A stretch of DNA of 64,000 nucleotides from Streptomyces melanogenes. GTDB taxonomy: Bacteria > Actinomycetota > Actinomycetes > Streptomycetales > Streptomycetaceae. Made by a program: the position numbers and the translations under genes. The notes under the pieces were generated by a model. That model saw only the letters and a program-made list of their open reading frames with translations. It searched no databases and was not told the DNA's origin. The stretch lies in assembly GCF_014649795.1 (NCBI RefSeq), contig NZ_BMTS01000006.1, positions 124,001 through 188,000 on the forward strand. Direction: 5' to 3'. Positions 16,173 to 24,254 of the stretch are shown here, piece by piece; position 1 is the first letter of the stretch; every line of letters starts with the position of its first letter.

Positions 16173-16584
16173 AGCCCTCGGGCGGGCGGCCGGGTGGTGG
16201 GTCGGGGCGGGCTGCTGGGGGCTGCGCCCCCAGACCCCTCTGAGCTCGTCTGCGGACCGTCCCCCACTGGTCGCGCAGTTCCCCGCGCCCCTAAACGGCT
16301 CGGCTTCGCCATCGCAGTCGCCCGTACCTCCTAGGGGCGCGGGGAACTGCGCGAGCAACCCACCACGGCCCGCAGACGAACGGGCTTGCCCACCCACCCC
16401 TGTGCCTCAGCGGCGGGGGGGGCAGGGGCGGCAGGCCCCCGGCGGGGTCCGGGGCGGAGCCCCGAAGCGGGGCGCAGGGGGCGCAGCCCCCGCCCAGGGG
16501 TCCGGGGGCGTAGCCCCCGGGGAAGCTCACCCACCCCGGCCCGCCCCCACCCCCGGAGGGTTTAGGGAAGGGGCGGGGTGGGGG
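16151..16584. repeat. Composite intergenic repeat, copy 1 (434 bp, terminal inverted repeats)
   Basis: The ends are inverted repeats of about 29 bp: left CCCCACCCCGCCCCTTCCCT onward, right its complement at 16556-16584. Inside lie nested inverted repeats: TCGTCTGCGG / CCGCAGACGA, then a 100-bp core (16267-16366) bounded by GCAGTTCCCCGCGCCCC and its complement, then three short hairpins of the GGGGCGGAGCCCC type. A second copy lies at 22258-22609. The left end covers the last codons and stop of the fusion gene; the right end stops 10 nt before the fumB stop. It fills the whole gap between these convergent genes and could act as a terminator for both. No protein is encoded. Confidence 0.85.
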
Positions 16585-16593
16585 CAAAAACTC

Positions 16594-18273
<1,680 letters not shown>

Positions 18274-18413
18274 TCCTCACTCGGCAGACAGCGGCTGACC
18301 TCCATTGGCACAGCACCCTCAAGCGTATGCCGCCGCCACGGCCCCGATCCTGTGAGGTAAGGCTCAGTTGCGACCGGGCCAGGGCGCCGCGCCCACACTC
18401 ACGTACCCCTAGT

Positions 18414-18439
18414 CGCGATCTATCGCGTTTCGGTACGCT
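18414..18439 (+). promoter_or_regulatory. Palindromic operator candidate and -10 box of the DUF1707 gene
   Basis: CGCGAT-CT-ATCGCG (18414-18427) is a perfect inverted repeat that fills the spacer upstream of a TACGCT -10 box (18434-18439). The -10 lies exactly at -12 to -7 before the GTG at 18446, so the transcript is leaderless. An operator in the spacer would block RNA polymerase directly. The regulator is not encoded nearby. Confidence 0.6.
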
Positions 18440-18445
18440 GACTCC

Positions 18446-19144
18446 GTGGACCTCGAAAAGCACGACGCCAAGCCGCAGCCCGTGGAGACCGCCCCGCTGC
18501 GCGCCTCCGACGCCGACCGCGACCGGGTCGCCGACATCCTGCGCGAGGCGCTCGCGGAGGGCCGCCTCGACGCGGAGGAGCACGCCGAGCGCATCGACGG
18601 CGTCTACCGGGCCAAGACGCTGGGCGAGCTGGAACCGCTGGTACGGGACCTGCCCGCGGCGGCCGACGGCGCGCACCGGTTCGGCGCGCCCTCCACCGCG
18701 TCGTCCACGCCCGCGTACGCGACCGCACACGCCCCGGACGAGGCCGCGGGGGCGGTCGCCGCCGAGAACCTGGTCGCCGTCTTCTCCAGCTCCACCCGAA
18801 AGGGCCGCTGGCGCATCGGCCGCCGCACGAACGCGTTCGCGCTCTTCGGCAGCGTCGAGATCGATCTCACCGAGGCCTATTTCGAACAGCGGCTTTCCGT
18901 CATCAACGCCACCTCGGTCTTCGGCAACATCGAGGTCCGGGTCCCCGAGAACGTCAGTCTGCGCGGCAGCGGGACCGGCGTCTTCGGCAACTTCGAAGTG
19001 GACACGCTGGAGGCCGAACACCCCGAGGCGCCCGTGGTCGTCGTCAATGGATACGCGGTATTCGGCAACATCGAGGCCAAGCCCAAGCGCGGCAAGCGGA
19101 TCGCCGACCTCCGCGACCGCCTGCGCAAACGCCTCGACTCCTGA
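18446..19144 (+). CDS. DUF1707 protein with LiaF-like C-terminal domain
   Basis: A 232-residue protein. Residues about 18-70 are a DUF1707 domain (LRASDADRDRVADIL...GRLDAEEHAERID, ending LGELEPLVRDLP), a short helical module found at the N-terminus of many actinobacterial membrane-stress proteins. After an Ala/Pro-rich linker, residues about 100-215 form a beta-rich domain with repeated FG(S/N)(V/I/F)E units (ALFGSVEIDL, SVFGNIEVRV, GVFGNFEVDT, AVFGNIEAK), like the LiaF/YvqF cell-wall-antibiotic-response domain. No membrane segment is seen. A role in envelope-stress sensing is inferred from the domains only. GTG 18446 is supported by the leaderless promoter. Confidence 0.85.
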   Translation: MDLEKHDAKPQPVETAPLRASDADRDRVADILREALAEGRLDAEEHAERIDGVYRAKTLGELEPLVRDLPAAADGAHRFGAPSTASSTPAYATAHAPDEAAGAVAAENLVAVFSSSTRKGRWRIGRRTNAFALFGSVEIDLTEAYFEQRLSVINATSVFGNIEVRVPENVSLRGSGTGVFGNFEVDTLEAEHPEAPVVVVNGYAVFGNIEAKPKRGKRIADLRDRLRKRLDS

Positions 19145-19293
19145 CGCGTCGCGTCCGCACACTTCAAGTCATCGGCGCACGATCGGAATTCCGGACAACG
19201 GAACTCAGTGCATAGGCGCGCGCACAGCGGGTAGGGACTGTCGCATCGTCGCTCGCTCGCGAAGCCGTCGTCAGCCGTCGTCAGGAGTTGGCC

Positions 19294-19650
19294 GTGCTGC
19301 ATCCGCCGCATCAGTCCCTGCAGGTCGCCGTCGCAGTCCCGCCGCAGCGCGGCCCAGCTCGGGAGGACCAGGCGGGCCCGTGGCACACGGAGGCGGTCTG
19401 CCGCCGGGACGAGGCGGGGCTGTTCTTCGCCCCCTCCAAGGAACCGACGGCCGCGCGCCTGTCGCGCGAGGAGGCCGCCAAGCGCGTCTGCGCCCGCTGT
19501 CCCGTGATGGTCGAGTGCCGCGAGCACGCCCTGCTGATGCCCGAGCCGTACGGGGTGTGGGGCGGTCTCACGGCGGCCGAGCGGCGCGTGGTGCTGGCCC
19601 GGCGGCGCCGGCGCGAGGTCGAGCTGAAGAAGGCCGCGTCCGCCGCCTGA
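19294..19650 (+). CDS. wblI: WhiB-family regulator (WblI-like)
   Basis: A 118-residue Wbl protein. The four cluster cysteines are Cys36, Cys66, Cys69 and Cys75 (CxxC...C order typical of the family), followed by the beta-turn GVWGG at about 88-92 and a basic tail (RRRRREVELKK) for DNA contact. Wbl proteins carry a nitric-oxide/oxygen-sensitive [4Fe-4S] cluster and control transcription by binding the principal sigma factor region 4. The start chosen is GTG 19294, 6 nt after AGGAG; the TTG at 19288 directly abuts that site. Assignment as WblI rests on the position beside fumarase and glpX, recalled from S. coelicolor; the family itself is certain. Confidence 0.9.
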   Translation: MLHPPHQSLQVAVAVPPQRGPAREDQAGPWHTEAVCRRDEAGLFFAPSKEPTAARLSREEAAKRVCARCPVMVECREHALLMPEPYGVWGGLTAAERRVVLARRRRREVELKKAASAA

Positions 19651-19655
19651 CGCGT

Positions 19656-19719
19656 GCGTACGTACGCGAAGGGGCGCTCCCGTCCGCACAACGGGGGCGC
19701 CCCTTCACGTACGTACGCG
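19656..19719. terminator. Long bidirectional hairpin terminator between wblI and glpX
   Basis: Arms GTACGTACGC-GAAGGGGCGC and GCGCCCCTTC-CGTACGTAC pair over about 24 bp with few mismatches. It lies between convergent wblI and glpX. Confidence 0.8.
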
Positions 19720-19729
19720 ACTGTGGCCG

Positions 19730-20761
19730 CTACTTCGCGCGGTCGAAGTCGATCTGGCTGTAGGCGCGCAGCTTCGACAGCCGGTGCGTGGAGTCGATCT
19801 GGCGGATCGTGCCCGACTTCGAGCGCATGACCAGCGACTGCGTGGTGGCGGTCTCGGCGCGGTAGCGGACGCCGCGCAGGAGCTCGCCGTCGGTGATGCC
19901 GGTGGCGACGAAGAACACGTTGTCGCCGGAGACCAGGTCGTTGGTCGACAGCACCCGGTCGAGGTCGTGGCCCGCGTCGAGGGCGCGCTGGCGCTCGGCG
20001 TCGTCCTTGGGCCAGAGCTTGCCCTGGATGGTGCCGCCGAGGCACTTGATGGCACAGGCGGAGATGATGCCCTCGGGCGTGCCGCCGATGCCCATCAGCA
20101 GGTCGACGCCGGTGCCCTCGCGCACGGCCATGATGGATCCGGCCACGTCGCCGTCGGAGATGAACTTGATGCGGGCGCCGGTCTCCCGGATCTCCTTGAC
20201 GATGCCCTCGTGGCGCGGGCGGTCGAGGATGACGACCGTGACGTCCTCGGGCGAGGAGTTCTTGGCCTTGGCGACGCGCCGGATGTTCACCGAGACGGGC
20301 GCGTTGATGTCGACGAAGTCGGCGGCCTCGGGCCCGGTGACCAGCTTGTCCATGTAGAAGACGGCGGACGGGTCGAACATCGTCCCGCGGTCGGCCGCGG
20401 CCAGGACCGCGATGGCGTTGGGCATGCCCTTGGCGTTGAGCGTGGTCCCGTCGATGGGGTCGACGGCGATGTCGACCTCGGGCCCGGTGCCGTCCCCGAT
20501 GCGCTCCCCGTTGTAGAGCATGGGGGCTTCGTCCTTCTCGCCCTCTCCGATGACGACGACGCCGTTCATGGAGACGGTGGAGACGAGGGTGCGCATGGCG
20601 TTGACCGCGGCGCCGTCCGCGCCGATCTTGTCGCCGCGCCCGACCCAGCGGCCCGCGGCCATGGCGGCGGCCTCGGTGACCCGGACCAGTTCCAGGGCGA
20701 GGTTGCGGTCGGGGGCCTCGGGCGAGACCTCGAGCTGGGGCGGCAAGTTGTGCTCGGTCAT
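19730..20761 (-). CDS. glpX: Fructose-1,6-bisphosphatase, class II
   Basis: A 343-residue GlpX-type phosphatase that hydrolyses fructose 1,6-bisphosphate to fructose 6-phosphate in gluconeogenesis. Visible features are the metal-binding GEGEKDEAPML (near 72-82), the DPIDGTT motif near 102-108 and GIGGTPEG near 210. The class II enzyme is the usual actinobacterial FBPase. ATG 20761 has GAAAGGTG in front at normal spacing. A TAGAGT -10 candidate (20820-20815) gives a leader of about 45 nt. It is divergent from the DUF4245 gene and convergent with wblI. Confidence 0.96.
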   Translation of the reverse strand: MTEHNLPPQLEVSPEAPDRNLALELVRVTEAAAMAAGRWVGRGDKIGADGAAVNAMRTLVSTVSMNGVVVIGEGEKDEAPMLYNGERIGDGTGPEVDIAVDPIDGTTLNAKGMPNAIAVLAAADRGTMFDPSAVFYMDKLVTGPEAADFVDINAPVSVNIRRVAKAKNSSPEDVTVVILDRPRHEGIVKEIRETGARIKFISDGDVAGSIMAVREGTGVDLLMGIGGTPEGIISACAIKCLGGTIQGKLWPKDDAERQRALDAGHDLDRVLSTNDLVSGDNVFFVATGITDGELLRGVRYRAETATTQSLVMRSKSGTIRQIDSTHRLSKLRAYSQIDFDRAK

Positions 20762-20889
20762 CGGAGCGCACCTTTCTGTACGGCGACGGCCGGTCGGAAT
20801 CAGAGGGTCCTTGGACTCTATCGTCACATCGACAAAATGAGCAGAGGGGGCCACGTATGAGCAGCGACATGACCTGAGACCATGGGGGT

Positions 20890-21423
20890 GTGGCAGGAAC
20901 ACGTGGCAAGCAGAGTGTGCGGAACATGCTGCAGTCGTTGGCGGTGATCGGTATCGCCGTGGCTGTGATCTACATGTTCGTCCCGCACGACGGAAAGAAG
21001 GACCCCGTCAAGGCGGTCGACTACCGCGTCGAGCTCCTGACGGTCCGCCGCGCCGCGCCGTACCCGGTGGCGGCGCCGGTCGGGCTCCCCGACCAGGACA
21101 AGTGGAAGGCGACCTCGGTCACCTACGACGGCCAGGCCGACAACGCCTGGCACCTCGGCTTCCTGGACCCGGAGAAGGAGTACGTGGCGATCGAGCAGTC
21201 CTCGGCGCCCGACCGGGACAAGTTCGTCCGCTCGGTCGCCAAGAAGGCGGCGAAGACGGACCACACCCAGCAGATCGCGGGCGCGACCTGGCGCCGCTGG
21301 GAGGGCCCCAAGTACGACGCGCTGGTCCGCGAGGACAAGGGCTCCACGACGGTGGTGACCGGCACGGCGGGCTTCGCGCAGCTGGAGCGGATGGCGGCGG
21401 CGCTGGAGCTGAAGAAGGCGTGA
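20890..21423 (+). CDS. DUF4245 membrane-anchored protein
   Basis: A 177-residue protein with a short basic N-terminus and a single membrane segment at about residues 13-30 (MLQSLAVIGIAVAVIYMFV), then an extracytoplasmic domain with VDYRVELLTVRRAAPYPV, WHLGFLDPEKEYVAIEQS and a C-terminal YDALVREDKGSTTVVTGTA section. This is the DUF4245 layout, a family seen beside glpX in actinobacteria. Function is unknown; it carries no catalytic motif I can name. The start is GTG 20890; no ribosome-binding site is visible and a GACCAT hexamer at 20878-20883 is placed like a leaderless -10, though it lacks the usual first T. Confidence 0.85.
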   Translation: MAGTRGKQSVRNMLQSLAVIGIAVAVIYMFVPHDGKKDPVKAVDYRVELLTVRRAAPYPVAAPVGLPDQDKWKATSVTYDGQADNAWHLGFLDPEKEYVAIEQSSAPDRDKFVRSVAKKAAKTDHTQQIAGATWRRWEGPKYDALVREDKGSTTVVTGTAGFAQLERMAAALELKKA

Positions 21424-21438
21424 AGCACGCTTGACATA

Positions 21439-21484
21439 CGGCGAAGGCCGCCGCGCCCCACGGGGGCTGCGGCGGCCTTCGCCG
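21439..21484. terminator. Bidirectional hairpin terminator
   Basis: CGGCGAAGGCCGCCGC (21439-21454) and its exact complement (21469-21484) form a 16-bp stem between the convergent DUF4245 and nitroreductase genes. Confidence 0.85.
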
Positions 21485-21500
21485 TTGTACGAGCCGGGGC

Positions 21501-22091
21501 TCAGACGGTCGTCACGACCTCGTCGTACGACAGACGCGGGCTGCGCGGGTACGACGCGTCCTCGCCCGGCTTGCCGATGTTGACGACCATCAGCGGGGTG
21601 TGGTCGCCGTCCAGGAACTCCTTCTGGATGGCGGCGCCGTCGAAGCCGGTCATCGGCCCGGCGGCGAGCCCGGCGGCGCGGACGCCGACGATGAAGTAGG
21701 CGGCCTGGAGCGCGGCGTTCAGACCGGCGGCGTTCTCACGGGCCGGACGCTCGCTGAAGAACACGTCCTTGGCCTGCGGGAACGCCGGGAACAGCGTCGG
21801 CAGCTCCTCGTGGAACTCGTTGTCGGCGGCGAGGATGGCGACCAGCGGGGCGGTGGCGGTCTTGGCCCGGTTGCCCTCGGCCATGTGCGCCACCAGCCGC
21901 TCACGCGCCTCGGCCGAACGCACCAGCACGATCCGCAGCGGCGTCTGGTTGAAGGCGGTCGGCCCGAACTTGACCAGGTCGTAGATCGCCTGCACCTGCT
22001 CCTCGCTCACCGGCTCGTCGGTGAACGTGTTGGCGGTACGGGCCTCACGGAAGAGGAGGTCCTGAGCGGCGGAGTCAAGGGCGAGAGACAT
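21501..22091 (-). CDS. Nitroreductase-family NADPH oxidoreductase (malonic semialdehyde reductase / RutE-like)
   Basis: A 196-residue FMN-dependent oxidoreductase. It matches the RutE/HadB branch of the nitroreductase family: FREARTANTFTDEPVSEEQ at the N-terminus, FGPTAFNQTPLRIV near 42-55, the AGLAAGPMTGFD loop near 145 and VVNIGKPG near 172. In that branch the enzyme reduces malonic semialdehyde or small enones, but the family is broad and the natural substrate is uncertain. GGAAGG precedes the ATG at good spacing. A clear promoter with an overlapping A+T-rich inverted repeat lies about 50 nt upstream. It is convergent with the DUF4245 gene. Confidence 0.9.
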   Translation of the reverse strand: MSLALDSAAQDLLFREARTANTFTDEPVSEEQVQAIYDLVKFGPTAFNQTPLRIVLVRSAEARERLVAHMAEGNRAKTATAPLVAILAADNEFHEELPTLFPAFPQAKDVFFSERPARENAAGLNAALQAAYFIVGVRAAGLAAGPMTGFDGAAIQKEFLDGDHTPLMVVNIGKPGEDASYPRSPRLSYDEVVTTV

Positions 22092-22148
22092 TACGTACCT
22101 TCCGGACTTACGGGGATTCCGCTTGCGGGGGATTCAAGCGGCGTCGCC

Positions 22149-22182
22149 ACCGTACGACGGAGTTAGGTTAACTTTCAACTAA
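22149..22182 (-). promoter_or_regulatory. Promoter with overlapping operator candidate (nitroreductase)
   Basis: On the minus strand TTGAAA (22178-22173) and TACGGT (22154-22149) are separated by 18 nt, a good principal-sigma promoter. The -35 is embedded in an A+T-rich interrupted inverted repeat at 22163-22182 (TTAGGTT...AACTAA), placed where a MarR/HxlR-like repressor would act. The half-sites resemble an iron box but the spacing does not. Confidence 0.6.
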
Positions 22183-22257
22183 TAGGGGGTGGGGGTGACC
22201 GGCCTCACAAAGGGGGCGATTTTCAGCCACGCTGCCGAGCGTGGGGTTGACCCCCCA

Positions 22258-22609
22258 CCCCACCCCACCCCTTCCCGAAAGCCCTCTGGCGGGCGGCCGG
22301 GTTCGTTGCCTGCGGGCCGGTGGGGGCTGCGGCGCACTTTGTCTGCTGGTTGTGGTGGGTTGCTCGCGCAGTTCCCCGCGCCCCTGGGGGGTGCGGGCGA
22401 TGGCGATGGCGAAGCCGAGCCGTATAGGGGCGCGGGGAACTGCGCGACCAGCCACAGCGGACTCGCAGACGAACGGGGGTCCGGGGCGGAGCCCCGGAGG
22501 GGGTGCAGGGGGCGGAGCCCCCGCTCGGGGGCTGGGGGCGCGGCCCCCAGGGAAACCGTCCTTCGCCCCCACCCGCCCCCGGAGGGTTCAGGGAAGGGGC
22601 GGGGAGGGG
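22258..22609. repeat. Composite intergenic repeat, copy 2 (352 bp)
   Basis: The same architecture as the element at 16151-16584: terminal inverted repeats (left CCCCACCCCACCCCTTCCC, right complement ending 22609), GGCGGGCGGCCGGG after the left end, CGCAGACGAACGGG right of the core, and the short hairpins GGGGCGGAGCCCC, GGGGGCGGAGCCCCC and TGGGGGCGCGGCCCCCA. The 100-bp core (22352-22451) is close to identical to the core of copy 1 but in reverse orientation relative to the flanks. The right end stops 8 nt before the xseB stop codon. Together with the nitroreductase promoter it fills the 525-nt gap between these genes. Confidence 0.85.
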
Positions 22610-22616
22610 CGCAACC

Positions 22617-22937
22617 TCACCCCTCGGCCTCCAGCGCCGCATCCAACCGAGCCCGAGCCCCCTCCAACCACCGCCGGCACACCTTCGCCAACGCCTCCCC
22701 CCGCTCCCACAACGCCAGCGACTCCTCCAGAGTCGTCCCCCCGGCCTCCAGCCGCCGCACCACGTCGATCAACTCGTCCCGAGCCTGCTCGTACCCGAGC
22801 GACTCGGACGAAGCCGACGCCCCGGACCCCGCCGCGGACGCGCCGGAAGCGTCCGAGCCGGAAACGCTCACCTCCGCCGCAGACACACCCACACCCCCGT
22901 CACCCTCGTCCCCACCCGAACCAACCTTCGCAGCCAT
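22617..22937 (-). CDS. xseB: Exodeoxyribonuclease VII small subunit
   Basis: A 106-residue small subunit of exonuclease VII. The XseB core is in the C-terminal 65 residues (LGYEQARDELIDVVRRLEAGGTTLEESLALWERGEAL...CRRWLEGARARLD), helical and required for XseA activity. It is preceded by an extra Gly/Ser/Ala/Asp-rich N-terminal stretch of about 40 residues. It follows xseA in the same operon: ATG 22937 lies 10 nt past the xseA stop, and a GTG at 22946, 1 nt past it, is an alternative start. Its 3' end adjoins the composite repeat. Confidence 0.9.
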   Translation of the reverse strand: MAAKVGSGGDEGDGGVGVSAAEVSVSGSDASGASAAGSGASASSESLGYEQARDELIDVVRRLEAGGTTLEESLALWERGEALAKVCRRWLEGARARLDAALEAEG

Positions 22938-22947
22938 ACCCGTCACC

Positions 22948-24162
22948 CTACGCATCCGTCCCGACGACAACCGTGAACTCCCCCTCGGCCACCCTGGCCC
23001 GCAGCTCCTCGCCCCCGGCGACCTCCCCCGGCGCCCGCACCACCGCCCCGTCCGCCCGCTGAAGCACCGCGTATCCCCGCTCCAGCGTCGCCGCCGGCGA
23101 GAGCGCGACCACGCGCGCGCGGGTGTGGGCCAGCTCGGAGTCGGCCCGGTCGAGGAGGTGGCCGAGGACCCGGCGTGAGCGGTCCACCAGCGCGTCCACC
23201 TCGTCCGCCCGGTCGTCCACCATCCGGTGCGGCCGCTCCATCCAGGGGCGGCCGAGCACCCCGGCGAGCCCCCGCTCCTCCCGGTCGACGAGGCCGACGA
23301 CATGCCGCCGCGCCCGGTCCCGCAGCATCCTGACCCGGTCCAGCTCCTCCCCGACGTCGGGGACGACCTTCTTCGCCGCGTCCGTCGGCGTCGACGCCCG
23401 CAGATCCGCGACCAGGTCGAGCAGCGGCGCGTCCGGCTCGTGCCCGATCGCCGAGACCACCGGCGTACGGCACTCGGCCACCGCCCGCACTAGCTGCTCG
23501 TCGGAGAACGGCAGCAGATCCTCCACACTGCCCCCGCCCCGCGCCACGATGATCACGTCGACCTCCGCGAGCCCGTCCAGCTCCTTCACCGCCTGGACGA
23601 CCTGCGGCACCGCGTGCACCCCCTGCACCGCCACGTTGCGCACCTCGAAGCGCACCGCGGGCCAGCGCCGCCGCGCGTTCTCCAGCACGTCACGCTCGGC
23701 CGCCGAGGCGCGGCCGACCACCAGGCCGACGAGCTGCGGCAGGAACGGCAGCGGCCGCTTGCGGTCGAGCGCGAACAGCCCCTCCGCCGCGAGCGACTTC
23801 TTCAACTGTTCGAGCCGGGCGAGCAGTTCGCCGATGCCCACCGGCCGTATCTCCGCGGCCCGCAGCGACAGCTGGCCGCGCGGCGCGTACCACTCCGGCT
23901 TCGCGTGCACCACGACCCGGGCGCCCTCGGCGACGACGTCCGCCACCGCGTCGAACACCTGCCGGTAGCAGGTGACCGACACCGAGATGTCGTGCGACGG
24001 GTCACGCAGCGTCAGGAACACCACGCCCGCGCCCGGCCGCCGCGAGAGCTGGGTGATCTGCCCCTCGACCCAGATCGCCCCCAGCCGGTCGATCCAGCCC
24101 CCGATGAGCCGCGACACCTCACCGACCGGCAGCGGCGCCTGCGCACTCGTATTCAGACCCAT
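22948..24162 (-). CDS. xseA: Exodeoxyribonuclease VII large subunit
   Basis: A 404-residue catalytic subunit that degrades single-stranded DNA from both ends to oligonucleotides. It has an N-terminal OB-fold (VGEVSRLIGGWIDRLGAIWVEGQI), the central nuclease domain with RGGGSVEDLLPF, AIGHEPDAPLLDLVAD and ASTPTDAA, and a C-terminal coiled-coil region ending in LERGYAVL. A TAGCCT -10 box at 24174-24169 lies exactly 7-12 nt before the ATG, so the operon mRNA is probably leaderless. xseB follows closely. Confidence 0.96.
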   Translation of the reverse strand: MGLNTSAQAPLPVGEVSRLIGGWIDRLGAIWVEGQITQLSRRPGAGVVFLTLRDPSHDISVSVTCYRQVFDAVADVVAEGARVVVHAKPEWYAPRGQLSLRAAEIRPVGIGELLARLEQLKKSLAAEGLFALDRKRPLPFLPQLVGLVVGRASAAERDVLENARRRWPAVRFEVRNVAVQGVHAVPQVVQAVKELDGLAEVDVIIVARGGGSVEDLLPFSDEQLVRAVAECRTPVVSAIGHEPDAPLLDLVADLRASTPTDAAKKVVPDVGEELDRVRMLRDRARRHVVGLVDREERGLAGVLGRPWMERPHRMVDDRADEVDALVDRSRRVLGHLLDRADSELAHTRARVVALSPAATLERGYAVLQRADGAVVRAPGEVAGGEELRARVAEGEFTVVVGTDA

Positions 24163-24168
24163 GTACGC

Positions 24169-24174
24169 AGGCTA
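24169..24174 (-). promoter_or_regulatory. -10 element of a leaderless promoter (xseAB)
   Basis: TAGCCT on the minus strand sits at -12 to -7 relative to the xseA ATG at 24162; no Shine-Dalgarno sequence intervenes. Confidence 0.55.
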
Positions 24175-24254
24175 ACGGCCCCCACTGACACCGGCCCCGA
24201 ACGCGCCGCCCCCGGACGGCGAGCTCGTACGGCCCCGGCCCACGAGCGCCCCCG

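Noticed and set aside
11919..16397. Very long open frame on the minus strand opposite the SGNH hydrolase and acylase fusion genes
   Set aside because: It is a mirror frame caused by high G+C third positions; the translation is Arg/Gly/Val-rich low complexity with no domain, while the plus-strand genes have full motifs.
22163..22182. Iron box upstream of the nitroreductase gene
   Set aside because: Only the TTAGGTT half fits; the centre and spacing differ from the 19-bp consensus, so it is better described as an unassigned operator.
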